A stretch of DNA of 64,000 nt from Parabacteroides sp. TM07-1AC (lineage in GTDB: Bacteria; Bacteroidota; Bacteroidia; Bacteroidales; Tannerellaceae): assembly GCF_003480915.1 (NCBI RefSeq), contig NZ_QUKD01000002.1, positions 426,081 to 490,080 of the forward strand, written 5' to 3'. Position numbers and translations under genes: made by a program. Numbering within the stretch: position 1 is the stretch's first letter; each line of letters starts with the position of its first letter. Under the pieces are notes generated by a model. The model saw only the letters and a list, made by a program, of their open reading frames with translations, did no database searches and was not told where the DNA came from. This document shows positions 8,537-19,042 of the stretch, in pieces.

Positions 8537-9559
8537 ATGGATACACAAAAACATATAGATGAACAACATCTTCTGGACTATTTTTCCGGAACACTCGCAC
8601 CTGCCCAAAAGCAAGAAGTCGAGTCCTGGATACAAGAATCAGAGGAAAATAAAAAGATGGCACGAGATATCGAGTATATCTATTTTGCCACGGATACGCT
8701 CAATACTATTAAATCGGTAGACTCTACCCTGGCATTGGGAGAAGTGAAGGAGAGGATTAACAGAAAAGGGAATAATAAGCATTCGTTCATTTTCTGGCTG
8801 CAACGGATCGCCGCTATTCTCGTTATACCTTTATTGATCAGCACGCTCTACTTTGCAACTAAACAAGATCCGGTCGAATTCATCGAAATCAGAACGAATC
8901 CGGGTATGGTCGCAGCCGTTAATCTTCCTGACGGAAGTAAAGTGTGGCTTAACTCCCGCTCTTATCTGAAGCATCCGCAAAAGTTCACAGGAGATACACG
9001 GAGCGTTGAACTGGAAGGAGAAGCTTATTTCTCCATACAAAAAGATAAGTCGAAGCGATTCATCGTCAACACACCATTTAACCTGAAAGCCGAGGTTTTA
9101 GGTACTGAGTTCAATATGGAGGCTTACAAAGAAAGCAACAAGGTGATCACTACTTTAGTCTCCGGTTCCGTCAGACTCTCATTCCCCAATAAGGATAACA
9201 CGGAAGAGACGCTGATCATGAAACCCAATGAAGAAATCTCCTATAATTCGAAAACAAAAGGCATTAGCCAGAACAAACCTTATCTTCCCACACTAACAGC
9301 CTGGAAAGACGGCTTGGTTATCTTCAGGAACACGACTTTTGAAGAAGCGTTGAAAATATTGAATAAACGATTTAATACCGAGTTCATCGTAAAGAATGAC
9401 CTACTGTATGAAAACTCGTTTACCGGAACTTTTGACGGACAACATCTTCATCTTATACTTGAACATTTCCGTTTATCATCGGGTATTCAATATAAGTTTG
9501 TCGACCCTGAAACAGGAACAGATAAAATATCAGAAAAAACTATTGTTGAACTCTATTAA
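8537..9559 (+). CDS. FecR family anti-sigma factor
   Basis: A 340-residue inner-membrane protein. The cytoplasmic N-terminus (1-80, HLLDYFSGTLAPAQKQEVESWI) should bind the sigma factor. One membrane segment lies at about 86-105 (IAAILVIPLLISTLYFA). The periplasmic part contains the FecR domain (about 120-220: LPDGSKVWLNSRSYLKHP, VELEGEAYFSI, VLGTEFNMEAY) and a C-terminal DUF4974-like domain (about 260-330: FEEALKILNKRFN). It reads the STN domain of the SusC encoded next door and releases or activates the divergent sigma factor. The 120 bases before SusC contain no obvious terminator. Confidence 0.92.
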   Translation: MDTQKHIDEQHLLDYFSGTLAPAQKQEVESWIQESEENKKMARDIEYIYFATDTLNTIKSVDSTLALGEVKERINRKGNNKHSFIFWLQRIAAILVIPLLISTLYFATKQDPVEFIEIRTNPGMVAAVNLPDGSKVWLNSRSYLKHPQKFTGDTRSVELEGEAYFSIQKDKSKRFIVNTPFNLKAEVLGTEFNMEAYKESNKVITTLVSGSVRLSFPNKDNTEETLIMKPNEEISYNSKTKGISQNKPYLPTLTAWKDGLVIFRNTTFEEALKILNKRFNTEFIVKNDLLYENSFTGTFDGQHLHLILEHFRLSSGIQYKFVDPETGTDKISEKTIVELY

Positions 9560-9739
9560 AATCACAGAAGTATGAACAACCTAAATTCAAGTACTAAAAT
9601 GAAAACATTCGAACCTCCCTAAACAAAACATACGGGAAAATATTGGCGTATTTCCCCGTATGAAAACCTACTGTTAGCTTGTTTGGCGACAAGCTGCCAG
9701 CAAATGAATTTTTTTAACTCTAAAATCACTTACAAATCT

Positions 9740-12700
9740 ATGACAAATTATTTTAGCATCCAACACTTCAGGATGGTGAATTCATCGTTTATTATCCTGA
9801 AAAAAATACCATTATGTATGAGACTCACCGCAATAATGTTATTTGTATGCATCGGACTGGCATATGCCTCCGACAGTTACAGTCAATCTGCAACATTAAC
9901 TCTGAACGTTAATAACAAGACAGTACAAGAGGTCTTGGACGAAATTGAAAAACAATCTGAATTCCATTTCTTCTACAACAACAAACAGGTAAATACCAAC
10001 CGTGTCGTTTCCATTAAAAGCAACAAGAAGAATGTCTTCAATGTATTGGAACAATTATTCAACGGAACGGATATCAGTTATAAAGTTTTGGAGAAAAGTA
10101 TTATCCTATCTCACAAAGAAGTGCTTAGTGAAGCAACCATACAACAATCGATTAAAAATATCTCAGGGACAATAACTGATTCTAAAGGAGAACCGATCAT
10201 CGGGGCTAATGTGATAGAGAAAGGGTCTACCAACGGAACTATCACGGATATAGACGGAAAATTCAGTTTGTCTGTACCCAATAAAGCGATATTAGTCATT
10301 TCCTATATCGGATACGTCACCAAAGATATACAGGTAGGAAGTAACTCTGTTTTCAATATTCAGCTTGAAGAAGATTCACAGAACCTACAGGAAATAGTTG
10401 TTACGGCTTTAGGCATCAAACGAGAAGAAAAGGCATTAGGATATGCCGTGCAGAAAGTCAGCGGAGAAAGTCTGAATACAGTAAAATCAGTTGATGTAGG
10501 AACTGCTTTAACCGGAAGGATCGCAGGTCTGAATGTACAAAACAGTACAGAATTCAATCAAGCACCCAAACTTCTTTTAAGAGGTGAAGAGCCTTTATTA
10601 GTAATCGATGGAGTGCCTTATAACAATATGGAATTAAGTGATATCGCTTCTGACGATATTGAATCGGTGGACGTATTGAAAGGGGCCACAGCTTCAGCCC
10701 TCTATGGAGCCAGAGGCGGACACGGTGCAGTGATGGTCACAACTAAAAGAGGAAAAGAAGAAGGATTAAATATCAGTGTCAACAGTAACACAATGTTCAA
10801 TGCCGGTTATTTAAAATTACCGAAAGTACAGACATCTTATAGCTCCGGAGGTGGTAGTACCTATGGTGTAGGCGATTACGTATGGGGAGATAAACTGGAT
10901 ATAGGACGTACGGCAGAACAATATAATCCTTATACTTACCAATGGGAAGAGCAGCCGCTTGTCTCAAAAGGGAAAAATAATCTGAAGAACTTCACCGAAT
11001 TGAGTTTAGTGACAAACAACAATATCAGCATTACCCAAAAAGGAAAATACGGAAGTGTCAGAGCCTCTTTTACCCATGTATACAACAAAGGTCAGTATCC
11101 GAACTCTAAAATGAATAAGATCACTTATTCCGTTGCAGGAGATATGAAATGGAATGATTTTTCATTCGAAGGAGGAATTACCTATAACAAACGTCTGGTT
11201 CCGACAGATATGGGTGCCGGCTATGGCGGAGGTGGCTTTCTTTATAATCTATTGGTTTGGTCGGGGGCAGAATACGACATCCGGGATTATAAGAACTATT
11301 GGGTAAAAAAAGATGTACAACAAAACTGGATGGATAAGAATTGGTATGACAATCCTTATTTTATCGCCAACGAAATCACGCAATCCAGTTACTATGACAT
11401 TGTTAATGGCTTTATGTCTGCCACATACGATTTCACCTCCTGGTTAAAATTATCTATTCGGTCCGGTATCGACTCTTATTCAGAAAAGAAAGAGTGGCAA
11501 AATCCAATCAGCGCTCTAGGAGGATGGAGCAAGAAAGGATATTACGGATTAAAAAGATTGGGAGGTTTCAGTATAAACAATGACGCTATATTATCAGCCA
11601 ATCATACTTTCGGAGATTTTGCTGTAGATGGTTTCGTCGGTGGAACAATCTATTATCTTCAAAATGATAATGTATTGAATGAAACACAGAACGGACTGAC
11701 AATTCCAGGTTTTTACTCATTAAAGGCAAGTGTAGATCCGATCAAGGTGAGTAGCGAATATAAGAGAAAACAAGTAAACAGTATTTATGGAAAAGCATCT
11801 GCATCCTGGAAAAGTACGGTATTCGTCGACGTGACAGCCCGTAACGACTGGTCGTCGACCCTGAATAAAGATACACGTTCTTATTTCTATCCGTCCGTAT
11901 CAGGAAGTGTCGTATTATCACAATTCATTCCTATGCCGGAACAGATCAATTTCTGGAAAGTAAGAGGATCGTGGACACAAACCAAAAAGGACCTGGATAT
12001 TTATGATACAAACAATACCTACACTGTCGAAACAAATGTATGGGACGGATTAAATTCCGCTTATTATCCGGAAATGTTGAGAGGAACAACAGTGAAACCC
12101 TCTGCTTCCCGTTCTTACGAAATCGGTACAGCTTTCAGCTTATTCCAGAACAGGTTAAGAGTAGATGCAACCTATTATAATACATTATACTATAACCTGA
12201 CAAGCGAAGCCAAGATCAGTCCGACCAGCGGATTTGAAAAAACATTGATCAATATTGAAGAAGAGCAAGTCAGAAAAGGCGGGGAAATCACTCTATCGGG
12301 TGACATCATCAAAACAAAAGATTTTGAATGGAACTCAACATTCAACTGGTCTATGGACCGATACTATTATGCCAAAGTGGATCCGGTATATTCTTCTCAG
12401 TACCCGTGGGTAAAAGCCGGAGAACGCTGGGACTGGATAGATGATGTATACGATTATGAACGCGATCCGCAGGGAAATATCATTCACGAAGCCGGATACC
12501 CGGTACTGAGCAAATACAAATCAGTTGTAGGCTATTCAAATCCAGACTGGATATGGGGCTTTTCCAATACAGTACACTACAAAGGATTCACGCTGAATGT
12601 GACCTTCGACGGACGTGTCGGCGGCAAGGCTCACTCTGTTACCGACCAGGCACTTTGGAATTCGGGAGCACATATTAAGTCTGACAACAAATGGCGTTAC

Positions 12701-13120
12701 GACGAGGTGGTAAACGGTAAGAAAAATTATATCGGTCCTGGTGTAATGATCGTATCCGGAAGTGTTGATTATGACTCTAATGGTAACATCACCCGCGACG
12801 ACCGCGTATTTGCCCCTAATAACAAAGAGGTTTCCTACGAAACCTATACATTAAATTATAACCCGTATATCGGTTCGCTAAGAACTCAGAATATCTTTGA
12901 TCAGACATTCTTTAAACTGCGTAACTTATCGCTTTCATACACTTTACCCAAAAATATCTGCGGAAAAGCCGGAATGAAAGGAGCTACTATCGGATTCGTA
13001 GGACAGAACCTCTTCCTTTGGACGAAAGAGTTTAAATACTCTGACCCCGACAGAGGAGAAGAAAAACTGAACTCCCCCTCTATGCGTTATCTTGGATTCA
13101 ATGTTAAATTAGACTTTTAA
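9740..13120 (+). CDS. SusC/RagA TonB-dependent transporter with STN signalling domain
   Basis: An outer-membrane TonB-dependent transporter of about 1126 residues. After the signal peptide (RLTAIMLFVCIGLAYASDSYSQ) comes an STN domain (TLTLNVNNKTVQEVLDEIEKQSEFHFFYN), which contacts FecR. Then follow a carboxypeptidase-regulatory-like domain (ISGTITDSKGEPIIGANV), the plug (ALYGARGGHGAVMVTTKRG) and a 22-strand barrel ending in an aromatic-rich LGFNVKLDF. I chose ATG 9740; the open frame extends upstream to a TTG at 9683, and ATG 9773 is another candidate. It forms a pedal-bin complex with the SusD six bases downstream. The neighbouring phosphoesterases suggest a phosphate-ester substrate, which is inference. 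Confidence 0.92.
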   Translation: MTNYFSIQHFRMVNSSFIILKKIPLCMRLTAIMLFVCIGLAYASDSYSQSATLTLNVNNKTVQEVLDEIEKQSEFHFFYNNKQVNTNRVVSIKSNKKNVFNVLEQLFNGTDISYKVLEKSIILSHKEVLSEATIQQSIKNISGTITDSKGEPIIGANVIEKGSTNGTITDIDGKFSLSVPNKAILVISYIGYVTKDIQVGSNSVFNIQLEEDSQNLQEIVVTALGIKREEKALGYAVQKVSGESLNTVKSVDVGTALTGRIAGLNVQNSTEFNQAPKLLLRGEEPLLVIDGVPYNNMELSDIASDDIESVDVLKGATASALYGARGGHGAVMVTTKRGKEEGLNISVNSNTMFNAGYLKLPKVQTSYSSGGGSTYGVGDYVWGDKLDIGRTAEQYNPYTYQWEEQPLVSKGKNNLKNFTELSLVTNNNISITQKGKYGSVRASFTHVYNKGQYPNSKMNKITYSVAGDMKWNDFSFEGGITYNKRLVPTDMGAGYGGGGFLYNLLVWSGAEYDIRDYKNYWVKKDVQQNWMDKNWYDNPYFIANEITQSSYYDIVNGFMSATYDFTSWLKLSIRSGIDSYSEKKEWQNPISALGGWSKKGYYGLKRLGGFSINNDAILSANHTFGDFAVDGFVGGTIYYLQNDNVLNETQNGLTIPGFYSLKASVDPIKVSSEYKRKQVNSIYGKASASWKSTVFVDVTARNDWSSTLNKDTRSYFYPSVSGSVVLSQFIPMPEQINFWKVRGSWTQTKKDLDIYDTNNTYTVETNVWDGLNSAYYPEMLRGTTVKPSASRSYEIGTAFSLFQNRLRVDATYYNTLYYNLTSEAKISPTSGFEKTLINIEEEQVRKGGEITLSGDIIKTKDFEWNSTFNWSMDRYYYAKVDPVYSSQYPWVKAGERWDWIDDVYDYERDPQGNIIHEAGYPVLSKYKSVVGYSNPDWIWGFSNTVHYKGFTLNVTFDGRVGGKAHSVTDQALWNSGAHIKSDNKWRYDEVVNGKKNYIGPGVMIVSGSVDYDSNGNITRDDRVFAPNNKEVSYETYTLNYNPYIGSLRTQNIFDQTFFKLRNLSLSYTLPKNICGKAGMKGATIGFVGQNLFLWTKEFKYSDPDRGEEKLNSPSMRYLGFNVKLDF

Positions 13121-13126
13121 AAAAGA

Positions 13127-14656
13127 TTGAAGATGAAAAAATTAAATCAATATATTATCTGTTTATTTTTACTCCATGTCTTTCTGACATCCTGTAACAA
13201 TTTTGACGATATCAACACCAATCCGAATGCTGCAAATAATGCGACACCGGCACTGTTGGCAACCAAGTTATTGCTCAATATCACTAAAACAGGAGGAAGT
13301 AAAAACTTTGTATACGATAATTTCCTCAGCAAACAACTGGCTTGGGGCGAAGGGATGGAAAGTTATCAGTATAACTGGTTCGAACGCACTGATTTTACCG
13401 ATTACAAAGTGCTGACAAACTGCGCTAAAATGGTCGAACAGGCATCCGATGATCAAAAAGATGCTTATCAGGGACTTGCCTATTTCATGAAAGCATACAA
13501 GCTGTTTTACTTCTCACTGGAAGTAGGAGATATTCCTTACTCGGAAGCATTGCAGGGCGAAGTAGATAACATCAAACCCAAATATGACACTCAGAAAGAG
13601 GTGATGCTATCTATCCTTGACGACTTGGATAAAGCCTACGAATCGTTCTCCCTGGCAAATAATTTCGAGGGAGATCCTATCCTGAAAGGGAACACAGACA
13701 AGTGGAAAAAAACGATCACCGCTTTCCGCCTGAAAGTACTGATCAATTTATCCAAAAAGGAATCTGATCCCGACCTGAAAGTGAAAGAACGCTTTGCCCG
13801 CCTTGTTTCATCAGCTACATTGATGGAGTCGAATGATGACAATTTCCAGTTGGTTTATGCCGATAAAGCAAATCAAGTATATCCATTCCATAACACACAA
13901 ACCAAACATGCCGGCTATTCCATTATGTCCAGCACAATCATCGATGTGTTTAAAGAATATAAAGATTACCGCCTGTTCTATTATGCAAAACCAGCCAAAG
14001 TAAAAACAGACGAGGGTATCGATGCTTCCGAGTGGGATGCTTACATCGGTATCAATCCCGCCCTGCCGTTCGAAAACATTAAAAGCGATTATTCCAAAGG
14101 TAAATTCTCCGGATTAAATGCCCGCTATACCGACCTTCCTAGTGGAGAACCTCTCATCAGGATCGGATACGCGGAACAAAATTTCAATCTGGCAGAAGCT
14201 GCTTTACGCGGATGGATTTCCGGAGATGCCTCTGTTTATTATAAAAAAGGTATTGAAGCCAGCATGAACTTCATAGTCGACAAAACTCCGGACGATGTAA
14301 AATACCATTATGGCAGAAAGCTGACTCCTGAAGTAATAAGCGACTATCTGCAATCGCCTGCTATTCAGCTAGGAAGTGATAAAGAGGATAACATCAAAAA
14401 AGTATTGACCCAGAAATACCTGGCTTCCTTCCTCCAGCATCCGTATGATGCGTACTACGACTACCGCCGTACCGGTTATCCGGTATTACCGATAGATCCG
14501 AATACGAATCTGAATACAAACAAGAACACGATTCCTTTGCGTTGGATGTATCCGATGACAGAATACAGCTTTAACAAAGAGAATGTTGATGAAGCCGTAA
14601 AGCGTCAGTTTAACGGTGTGGACGATATAAATAAAGCGATGTGGATTCTACAATAA
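13127..14656 (+). CDS. SusD/RagB-like lipoprotein (SusD-like_2 type)
   Basis: A 509-residue surface lipoprotein with lipobox LTSC (acylated Cys23). The mature start NNFDDINTNPNAANNATPALLATKLLLNI is typical of the SusD-like_2 family, where the N-terminal helices include TPR-like pairs (AYFMKAYKLFYFSLEVGDIPYSEAL). The conserved end FLQHPYDAYYDYRRTGYP is also present. It caps the SusC barrel and binds the ligand outside the cell. Same operon, 6 bases after SusC and 13 before an exported phosphodiesterase-type enzyme. Confidence 0.92.
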   Translation: MKMKKLNQYIICLFLLHVFLTSCNNFDDINTNPNAANNATPALLATKLLLNITKTGGSKNFVYDNFLSKQLAWGEGMESYQYNWFERTDFTDYKVLTNCAKMVEQASDDQKDAYQGLAYFMKAYKLFYFSLEVGDIPYSEALQGEVDNIKPKYDTQKEVMLSILDDLDKAYESFSLANNFEGDPILKGNTDKWKKTITAFRLKVLINLSKKESDPDLKVKERFARLVSSATLMESNDDNFQLVYADKANQVYPFHNTQTKHAGYSIMSSTIIDVFKEYKDYRLFYYAKPAKVKTDEGIDASEWDAYIGINPALPFENIKSDYSKGKFSGLNARYTDLPSGEPLIRIGYAEQNFNLAEAALRGWISGDASVYYKKGIEASMNFIVDKTPDDVKYHYGRKLTPEVISDYLQSPAIQLGSDKEDNIKKVLTQKYLASFLQHPYDAYYDYRRTGYPVLPIDPNTNLNTNKNTIPLRWMYPMTEYSFNKENVDEAVKRQFNGVDDINKAMWILQ

Positions 14657-14669
14657 TTGAAGAAACGGA

Positions 14670-15707
14670 ATGAATATAAGATACTATTTATTAACATTGA
14701 TCCTGTTCACCTTTACCATAAGCTCTTATGGTAAAGGGAGACAGATCTCTGTCCTGCAAATGAATATCTGGCAGGAAGGGACCATGGTACAGGGCGGATT
14801 CGATGCCATCGCCAACGAGGTGGTCCGCCTTAAACCCGATATTGTACTACTCAGTGAAGTGAGAAACTATGACGGGAAACAATTTATCCCCCGCATCCTT
14901 CAAGCGATCAAGGAAAGAGGTGAAGAATATTATGGAGAAAGCAGCACACTGGATGTCGGCATACTTTCTAAATATAAGATTACAGACCAACATCCGAATT
15001 ATCCGTTAAAGAACGATGCCGGTTCGGTACTGAAAGCGACAATACAGATCGGAAATAAGACAGTTGTCGTCTATTCGGCCCATCTGGATTATACCCATTA
15101 TGCCTGTTACCTGCCGAGAGGTTATAGCGGAACAACCTGGAAGAAACTCGACAAACCTATTCTTAATAACGATGAAATTCAAAAAGCGAATAAAGAATCG
15201 TTGCGAGATGAGGCAATCGAAGGGGTAATCGTTGATGCGATGAAAGAAAAGGCGAAAGGCAACCTCGTTCTTTTAGGAGGTGACTTCAATGAACCGTCGC
15301 ACCTGGACTGGATGGAAAACACAAAGGATATACGGGACCATAACGGAACTGTGATCCGTTGGGATTGTTCCGTTCTATTAACAGAGAACGGTTTTAAAGA
15401 TGCTTTCCGTGAGATTTATCCCGACCCTGTCACCCATCCGGGATTCACATTTCCCTCTGACAATACAGGAGTTGGAACTGAGAAATTATCGTGGGCTCCG
15501 GATGCCGACGAAAGGGACAGGATCGATTTCATCTATTTCATTCCTGACAAACGATTAAAAGTGAAAGGTGCTTCGATCGTCGGTCCCTCCAAATCTATTT
15601 TGCGGGGAAAACGTGTGGAAGAGGATAGTAAAGACAAATTCATCCTCCCGGCAGGAATATGGCCTACTGACCACAAAGCGGTACTGGTCACATTCGACTT
15701 AAAATAA
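14670..15707 (+). CDS. exported endonuclease/exonuclease/phosphatase family protein
   Basis: A 345-residue protein with a signal peptide (1-21) and a complete EEP fold: SVLQMNIW, the metal-binding Glu in VLLSEVRN, YSAHLDY, GGDFNEPSHLDW and the C-terminal WPTDHKAVLVTF with the catalytic Asp-His. The EEP family cleaves phosphodiesters or phosphomonoesters in nucleic acids, sphingomyelin or inositol phosphates; which of these applies here cannot be told. It sits directly behind SusD in the same transcript, which ends at the terminator 44 bases downstream, so it probably processes the ligand of this SusCD pair. Confidence 0.85.
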   Translation: MNIRYYLLTLILFTFTISSYGKGRQISVLQMNIWQEGTMVQGGFDAIANEVVRLKPDIVLLSEVRNYDGKQFIPRILQAIKERGEEYYGESSTLDVGILSKYKITDQHPNYPLKNDAGSVLKATIQIGNKTVVVYSAHLDYTHYACYLPRGYSGTTWKKLDKPILNNDEIQKANKESLRDEAIEGVIVDAMKEKAKGNLVLLGGDFNEPSHLDWMENTKDIRDHNGTVIRWDCSVLLTENGFKDAFREIYPDPVTHPGFTFPSDNTGVGTEKLSWAPDADERDRIDFIYFIPDKRLKVKGASIVGPSKSILRGKRVEEDSKDKFILPAGIWPTDHKAVLVTFDLK

Positions 15708-15750
15708 ACGACACGAACTATATTAACCTTATATTATAAAATATTATTAA

Positions 15751-15777
15751 GGGATGGGAGAAATCCCATCCCTTTTT
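15751..15777 (+). terminator. intrinsic terminator after the SusCD-EEP operon
   Basis: GGGATGGG and CCCATCCC form an 8-bp G/C-rich stem with a short loop (AGAAAT), followed by TTTTT. Confidence 0.85.
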
Positions 15778-15790
15778 CACACAAAACAGT

Positions 15791-15798
15791 TACCTTTG
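15791..15798 (+). promoter_or_regulatory. -7 element before the LamG-EEP gene
   Basis: TACCTTTG is a perfect TAnnTTTG match, 29 bases before ATG 15828, just after the terminator. It starts a second phosphoesterase transcript. Confidence 0.6.
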
Positions 15799-15827
15799 AG
15801 GGTATAAAACACATTATTCTAAGTATC

Positions 15828-17870
15828 ATGAAATATTTATTTATCCTATTCTTCCTTTATTCTACATGGATCACATCTGTTGCACAATCTACTCCCCGTA
15901 ATCTAGCCCTTCACCTGGATGGAAAAGACAATAACGTCCGTACCGGCATCGGTTTCCTGACTGGCTCATGGACCCTTGAAGCGTGGATCAAAGGTGATGA
16001 TAATTCATGGAAAGACCTGGAAGTCATTTTTGGAGGTGGCGAATATAGCCTGACAAACAGGGCGGATTATCTGCCGTTGGTCATTGAAAAAGGAAGGCTT
16101 CATAGCACTTGGCCCGATCTATGGTCGGAAGAGATATTGGATGATCAATGGCACCATGTAGCAGTAAGCTGCGATGGCGTTACCACCCGCCTTTTTCTGG
16201 ACGGAAAAATTGTCGACAGTAAAACAACAGCCATGTCGGTTCTACCCGGAGCATTGGGAGTAAATGAAGGTGAACCGACCACTTTCGGAGGACTACTGGA
16301 TGAAGTTCGTATCTGGAACTCAGCCATACCGACAGAAACACTGAAAGAATGGATGGGCAAACCCTTAGAACCTAATCATCCTCAATTTAAAACACTGGTT
16401 GCATATTACAACTTTGACGATGGTATAAAAGATGTTTCAACCAACTGGGTGGGTAAAGGAGACCAGGCATACCATATCCGAAACGGAAGAAATCAATATA
16501 AAGGATCCAGTCCCATGGCATATACGATGGTCAATGACAATCCTAAATTCATTCAACCCGTTAAGCAACAAGAATTATTCAATGCTGTTGTGATAGACAG
16601 CGAATGGGATGTGGATCAGGGAAGTTTTGATGACCAGATTCTTAAACTTAGAATTGCCGTAACCGGAGATCAAAAACCATTACGCTTAACTGAGCTAGAA
16701 CTTGATTTGTCCGATGTAACCGCATTATCGGACTTATCTCAGATACATATTTATCATACGGGGAAAACAGCCCGGTCAGGTATTAAAACAGAGCTATTCG
16801 GCCAGGGAGAAACCCCTAAAAAAAGAATGGTATTCAAAGATGAGCAAGGTGCTTTGACATTAACACCCGGCATCAATTACCTGTTAGTTACAGCAGACAT
16901 AACGGAAAAGGCCCATGTCGGCAATAAGATCAAAATATCCGTTCCTTCTTTCAAGCTGGGAGAAACAACTTATATACCGGAAACAGGCGAAAGAAACATT
17001 GATAAAAGGATCAGTGAAAGTAGTAAAAACAACCCCGGTATTATAAAAGTCCTGCAATGGAATATCTGGCATGGAGGCAATCATGTCGGAGATGACGGTC
17101 AGGCACGCATCATCGATCTTGTGAAAGCGACAAATGCTGATATTATCACTATGCAAGAGGGGTATGGCAGTCAGAAACGTATTCAGGATTCATTGGGATA
17201 TTATATGCAGACACCGTCACTACAAGACAATCTCGTTCTTTTCAGCCGATATCCTATAACAGAGATACCGACAAAAAAAACATTCAATTCCAATCCTGTT
17301 AAATTAACACTGCCCGGAAACCGTCCATTGTTAGTCAATGCCTGCTGGCTGCGTTATGCTTATCAACCGGAATATTCCTGTAACTATCCTTGTATCGGAC
17401 ATAATACCTCAACATGGGTTGCAGAAGATGCCGCCCGGGGATTGGAGGACATGAAATACATTCTGGAAAAAGATACAAAGCCCTACCTGACAGAAGATGA
17501 TATGCCTATTATCATAGGAGGCGATTTCAATTCCTGCAGCCATCTGGACTGGACCCAAAAGGCAGCCCCTATCCATTTTGGCTACGGTCCTGTTCCTTTT
17601 CCTATCTCCTTATATATGCAGGAAGAAGGGTATAAGGACAGCTTCAGAGAAATAAACCCGGATGAAGTGACTCGTCCGGAAGGAACCTTTGCTGTTATTT
17701 ACGGTCATCTGCAAGTTAGTCGGATCGACTTCCTTTATTATAAAGGGAACAATATCCGCGCTGTCTCTTCCAAAATCATAAAAACAACACCGGAGATAGA
17801 CGACGTATGGGCTTCCGACCATGCAGCAGTCCTGACTACATTTGAACTGACGCCTCCTTCCGACAAATAA
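15828..17870 (+). CDS. exported LamG-EEP two-domain phosphoesterase
   Basis: A 680-residue exported protein (signal peptide 1-20). Residues about 25-200 are a LamG/concanavalin-like binding domain (LEAWIKGDDNSW, WHHVAVSCDG, LDEVRIWNSA, YYNFDDG). About 240-385 is a beta-sandwich linker resembling a BNR/sialidase-associated module. About 400-680 is an EEP catalytic domain: KVLQWNIWHGG, ITMQEGYG, GGDFNSCSHLDWT and the final WASDHAAVLTTF. The catalytic part is clearly related to the 345-residue EEP protein upstream (both have GGDFN..SHLDW). The LamG part may bind a carbohydrate or phospholipid surface. It is followed 19 bases later by a metallophosphoesterase. Confidence 0.85.
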   Translation: MKYLFILFFLYSTWITSVAQSTPRNLALHLDGKDNNVRTGIGFLTGSWTLEAWIKGDDNSWKDLEVIFGGGEYSLTNRADYLPLVIEKGRLHSTWPDLWSEEILDDQWHHVAVSCDGVTTRLFLDGKIVDSKTTAMSVLPGALGVNEGEPTTFGGLLDEVRIWNSAIPTETLKEWMGKPLEPNHPQFKTLVAYYNFDDGIKDVSTNWVGKGDQAYHIRNGRNQYKGSSPMAYTMVNDNPKFIQPVKQQELFNAVVIDSEWDVDQGSFDDQILKLRIAVTGDQKPLRLTELELDLSDVTALSDLSQIHIYHTGKTARSGIKTELFGQGETPKKRMVFKDEQGALTLTPGINYLLVTADITEKAHVGNKIKISVPSFKLGETTYIPETGERNIDKRISESSKNNPGIIKVLQWNIWHGGNHVGDDGQARIIDLVKATNADIITMQEGYGSQKRIQDSLGYYMQTPSLQDNLVLFSRYPITEIPTKKTFNSNPVKLTLPGNRPLLVNACWLRYAYQPEYSCNYPCIGHNTSTWVAEDAARGLEDMKYILEKDTKPYLTEDDMPIIIGGDFNSCSHLDWTQKAAPIHFGYGPVPFPISLYMQEEGYKDSFREINPDEVTRPEGTFAVIYGHLQVSRIDFLYYKGNNIRAVSSKIIKTTPEIDDVWASDHAAVLTTFELTPPSDK

Positions 17871-17889
17871 TACATTAAACTAAATACAC

Positions 17890-18960
17890 ATGAAAAAAAG
17901 ATTATTCTTATCCGTCATCGCCTTACTGAATCTGATGACAATGAATGCACAGGTACAGCCTGTACAACCTAAATTAACGGACGACCAGTCATTCTCCATG
18001 ATCTTGTTGCCCGATCCCCAAAGCTACATCAAGTTCGATGTCAACCAGCCGTTGTTCGAACTGATGACCGCATGGACAGCCAACAACAAAGAAAGATTAA
18101 ATATCGAAGCCGTCCTATGTACCGGCGACCTGGTTGAACAGAACGAAATCCGTATACCGGACGGCGTGAACGGCAACCAGACCAGCGAAGAACAATGGAA
18201 AGCGGCCTCGCAGGCTTTTGCCCGGTTGGATAATAAATTGCCTTACGTCATCTGTACCGGCAATCATGACTACGGATACGAAAAGTCGGAAAACCGCTTA
18301 TGCCGTTTCCCAGCCTATTTCCCATCGGAAAGAAACTCCTGCTGGAGAAAATCACTGGTAGAAGTGGGAAACAACTATCAGGATATCCCTACGCTTGAAA
18401 ATGCAGCATACGAATTCGACACGAAGACCTGGGGCAAAATACTGGTTATCTCCCTGGAGTTCGCACCACGCGACGAAGCCATCGAATGGGCAAAGACTAT
18501 CACCGAAAAGCCGAGGTATAAAGATCACAAAGTTATTCTCCTAACCCACTCTTATCTCGCCTGGAACGGCAAACGCCACATAAAAGAGAACTACAAAGTA
18601 TCTCCGGCTAATTACGGGGAAGCCATTTGGCAGAAACTCGTATATCCCTCTTCCAACATCTGTATGGTGATCTGCGGCCATGAATGCGAGATAGCTCCTT
18701 TCAAGGACAATGTTTCTTTCCGTGTGGATAAAAATGCTGCCGGCAAAGAGATTCCACAGATGATGTTCAACGCCCAGACGGCCGACGGTTTCTGGCATGG
18801 CAACGGTGGCGACGGCTGGTTGCGTATCATGGAATTTATGCCGGATGGTCAGACAATTAAGATAAAAACGTTCTCCCCACTTTTCGCTATTTCGCCGACA
18901 ACAGCCGATAAATCCTGGAGAACCGAGTCGTACGACCAATTCGATATTACTATAAAATAA
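17890..18960 (+). CDS. exported calcineurin-like metallophosphoesterase
   Basis: A 356-residue protein with signal peptide (1-20). Metallophosphatase motifs appear in order: LPDPQSY (Gln replaces the usual His of D-x-H), CTGDLVEQN, CTGNHDYG, LTHSYLAW and ICGHECE. The two-metal site should be complete apart from the D-x-Q variant. The family removes phosphate from mono- or diesters. It lies in the same transcript as the LamG-EEP gene and so probably acts on its products in the periplasm or at the surface. Confidence 0.85.
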   Translation: MKKRLFLSVIALLNLMTMNAQVQPVQPKLTDDQSFSMILLPDPQSYIKFDVNQPLFELMTAWTANNKERLNIEAVLCTGDLVEQNEIRIPDGVNGNQTSEEQWKAASQAFARLDNKLPYVICTGNHDYGYEKSENRLCRFPAYFPSERNSCWRKSLVEVGNNYQDIPTLENAAYEFDTKTWGKILVISLEFAPRDEAIEWAKTITEKPRYKDHKVILLTHSYLAWNGKRHIKENYKVSPANYGEAIWQKLVYPSSNICMVICGHECEIAPFKDNVSFRVDKNAAGKEIPQMMFNAQTADGFWHGNGGDGWLRIMEFMPDGQTIKIKTFSPLFAISPTTADKSWRTESYDQFDITIK

Positions 18961-19005
18961 TGATAAAAGAAGCTATGATAATTAGATATTCGTACCTATT
19001 TTACA

Positions 19006-19013
19006 TACCTTTG
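19006..19013 (+). promoter_or_regulatory. -7 element before the alkaline-phosphatase-superfamily gene
   Basis: TACCTTTG matches TAnnTTTG 29 bases before ATG 19043, the same spacing and sequence as the promoter at 15791-15798. This suggests the two transcripts share a sigma factor. Confidence 0.6.
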
Positions 19014-19042
19014 ATGTACTAATACAAAATTAAACACATATC

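Noticed and set aside
9683..9739. upstream TTG start for the first SusC gene
   Set aside because: It adds residues that do not fit a signal peptide; ATG 9740 gives a normal SusC start.
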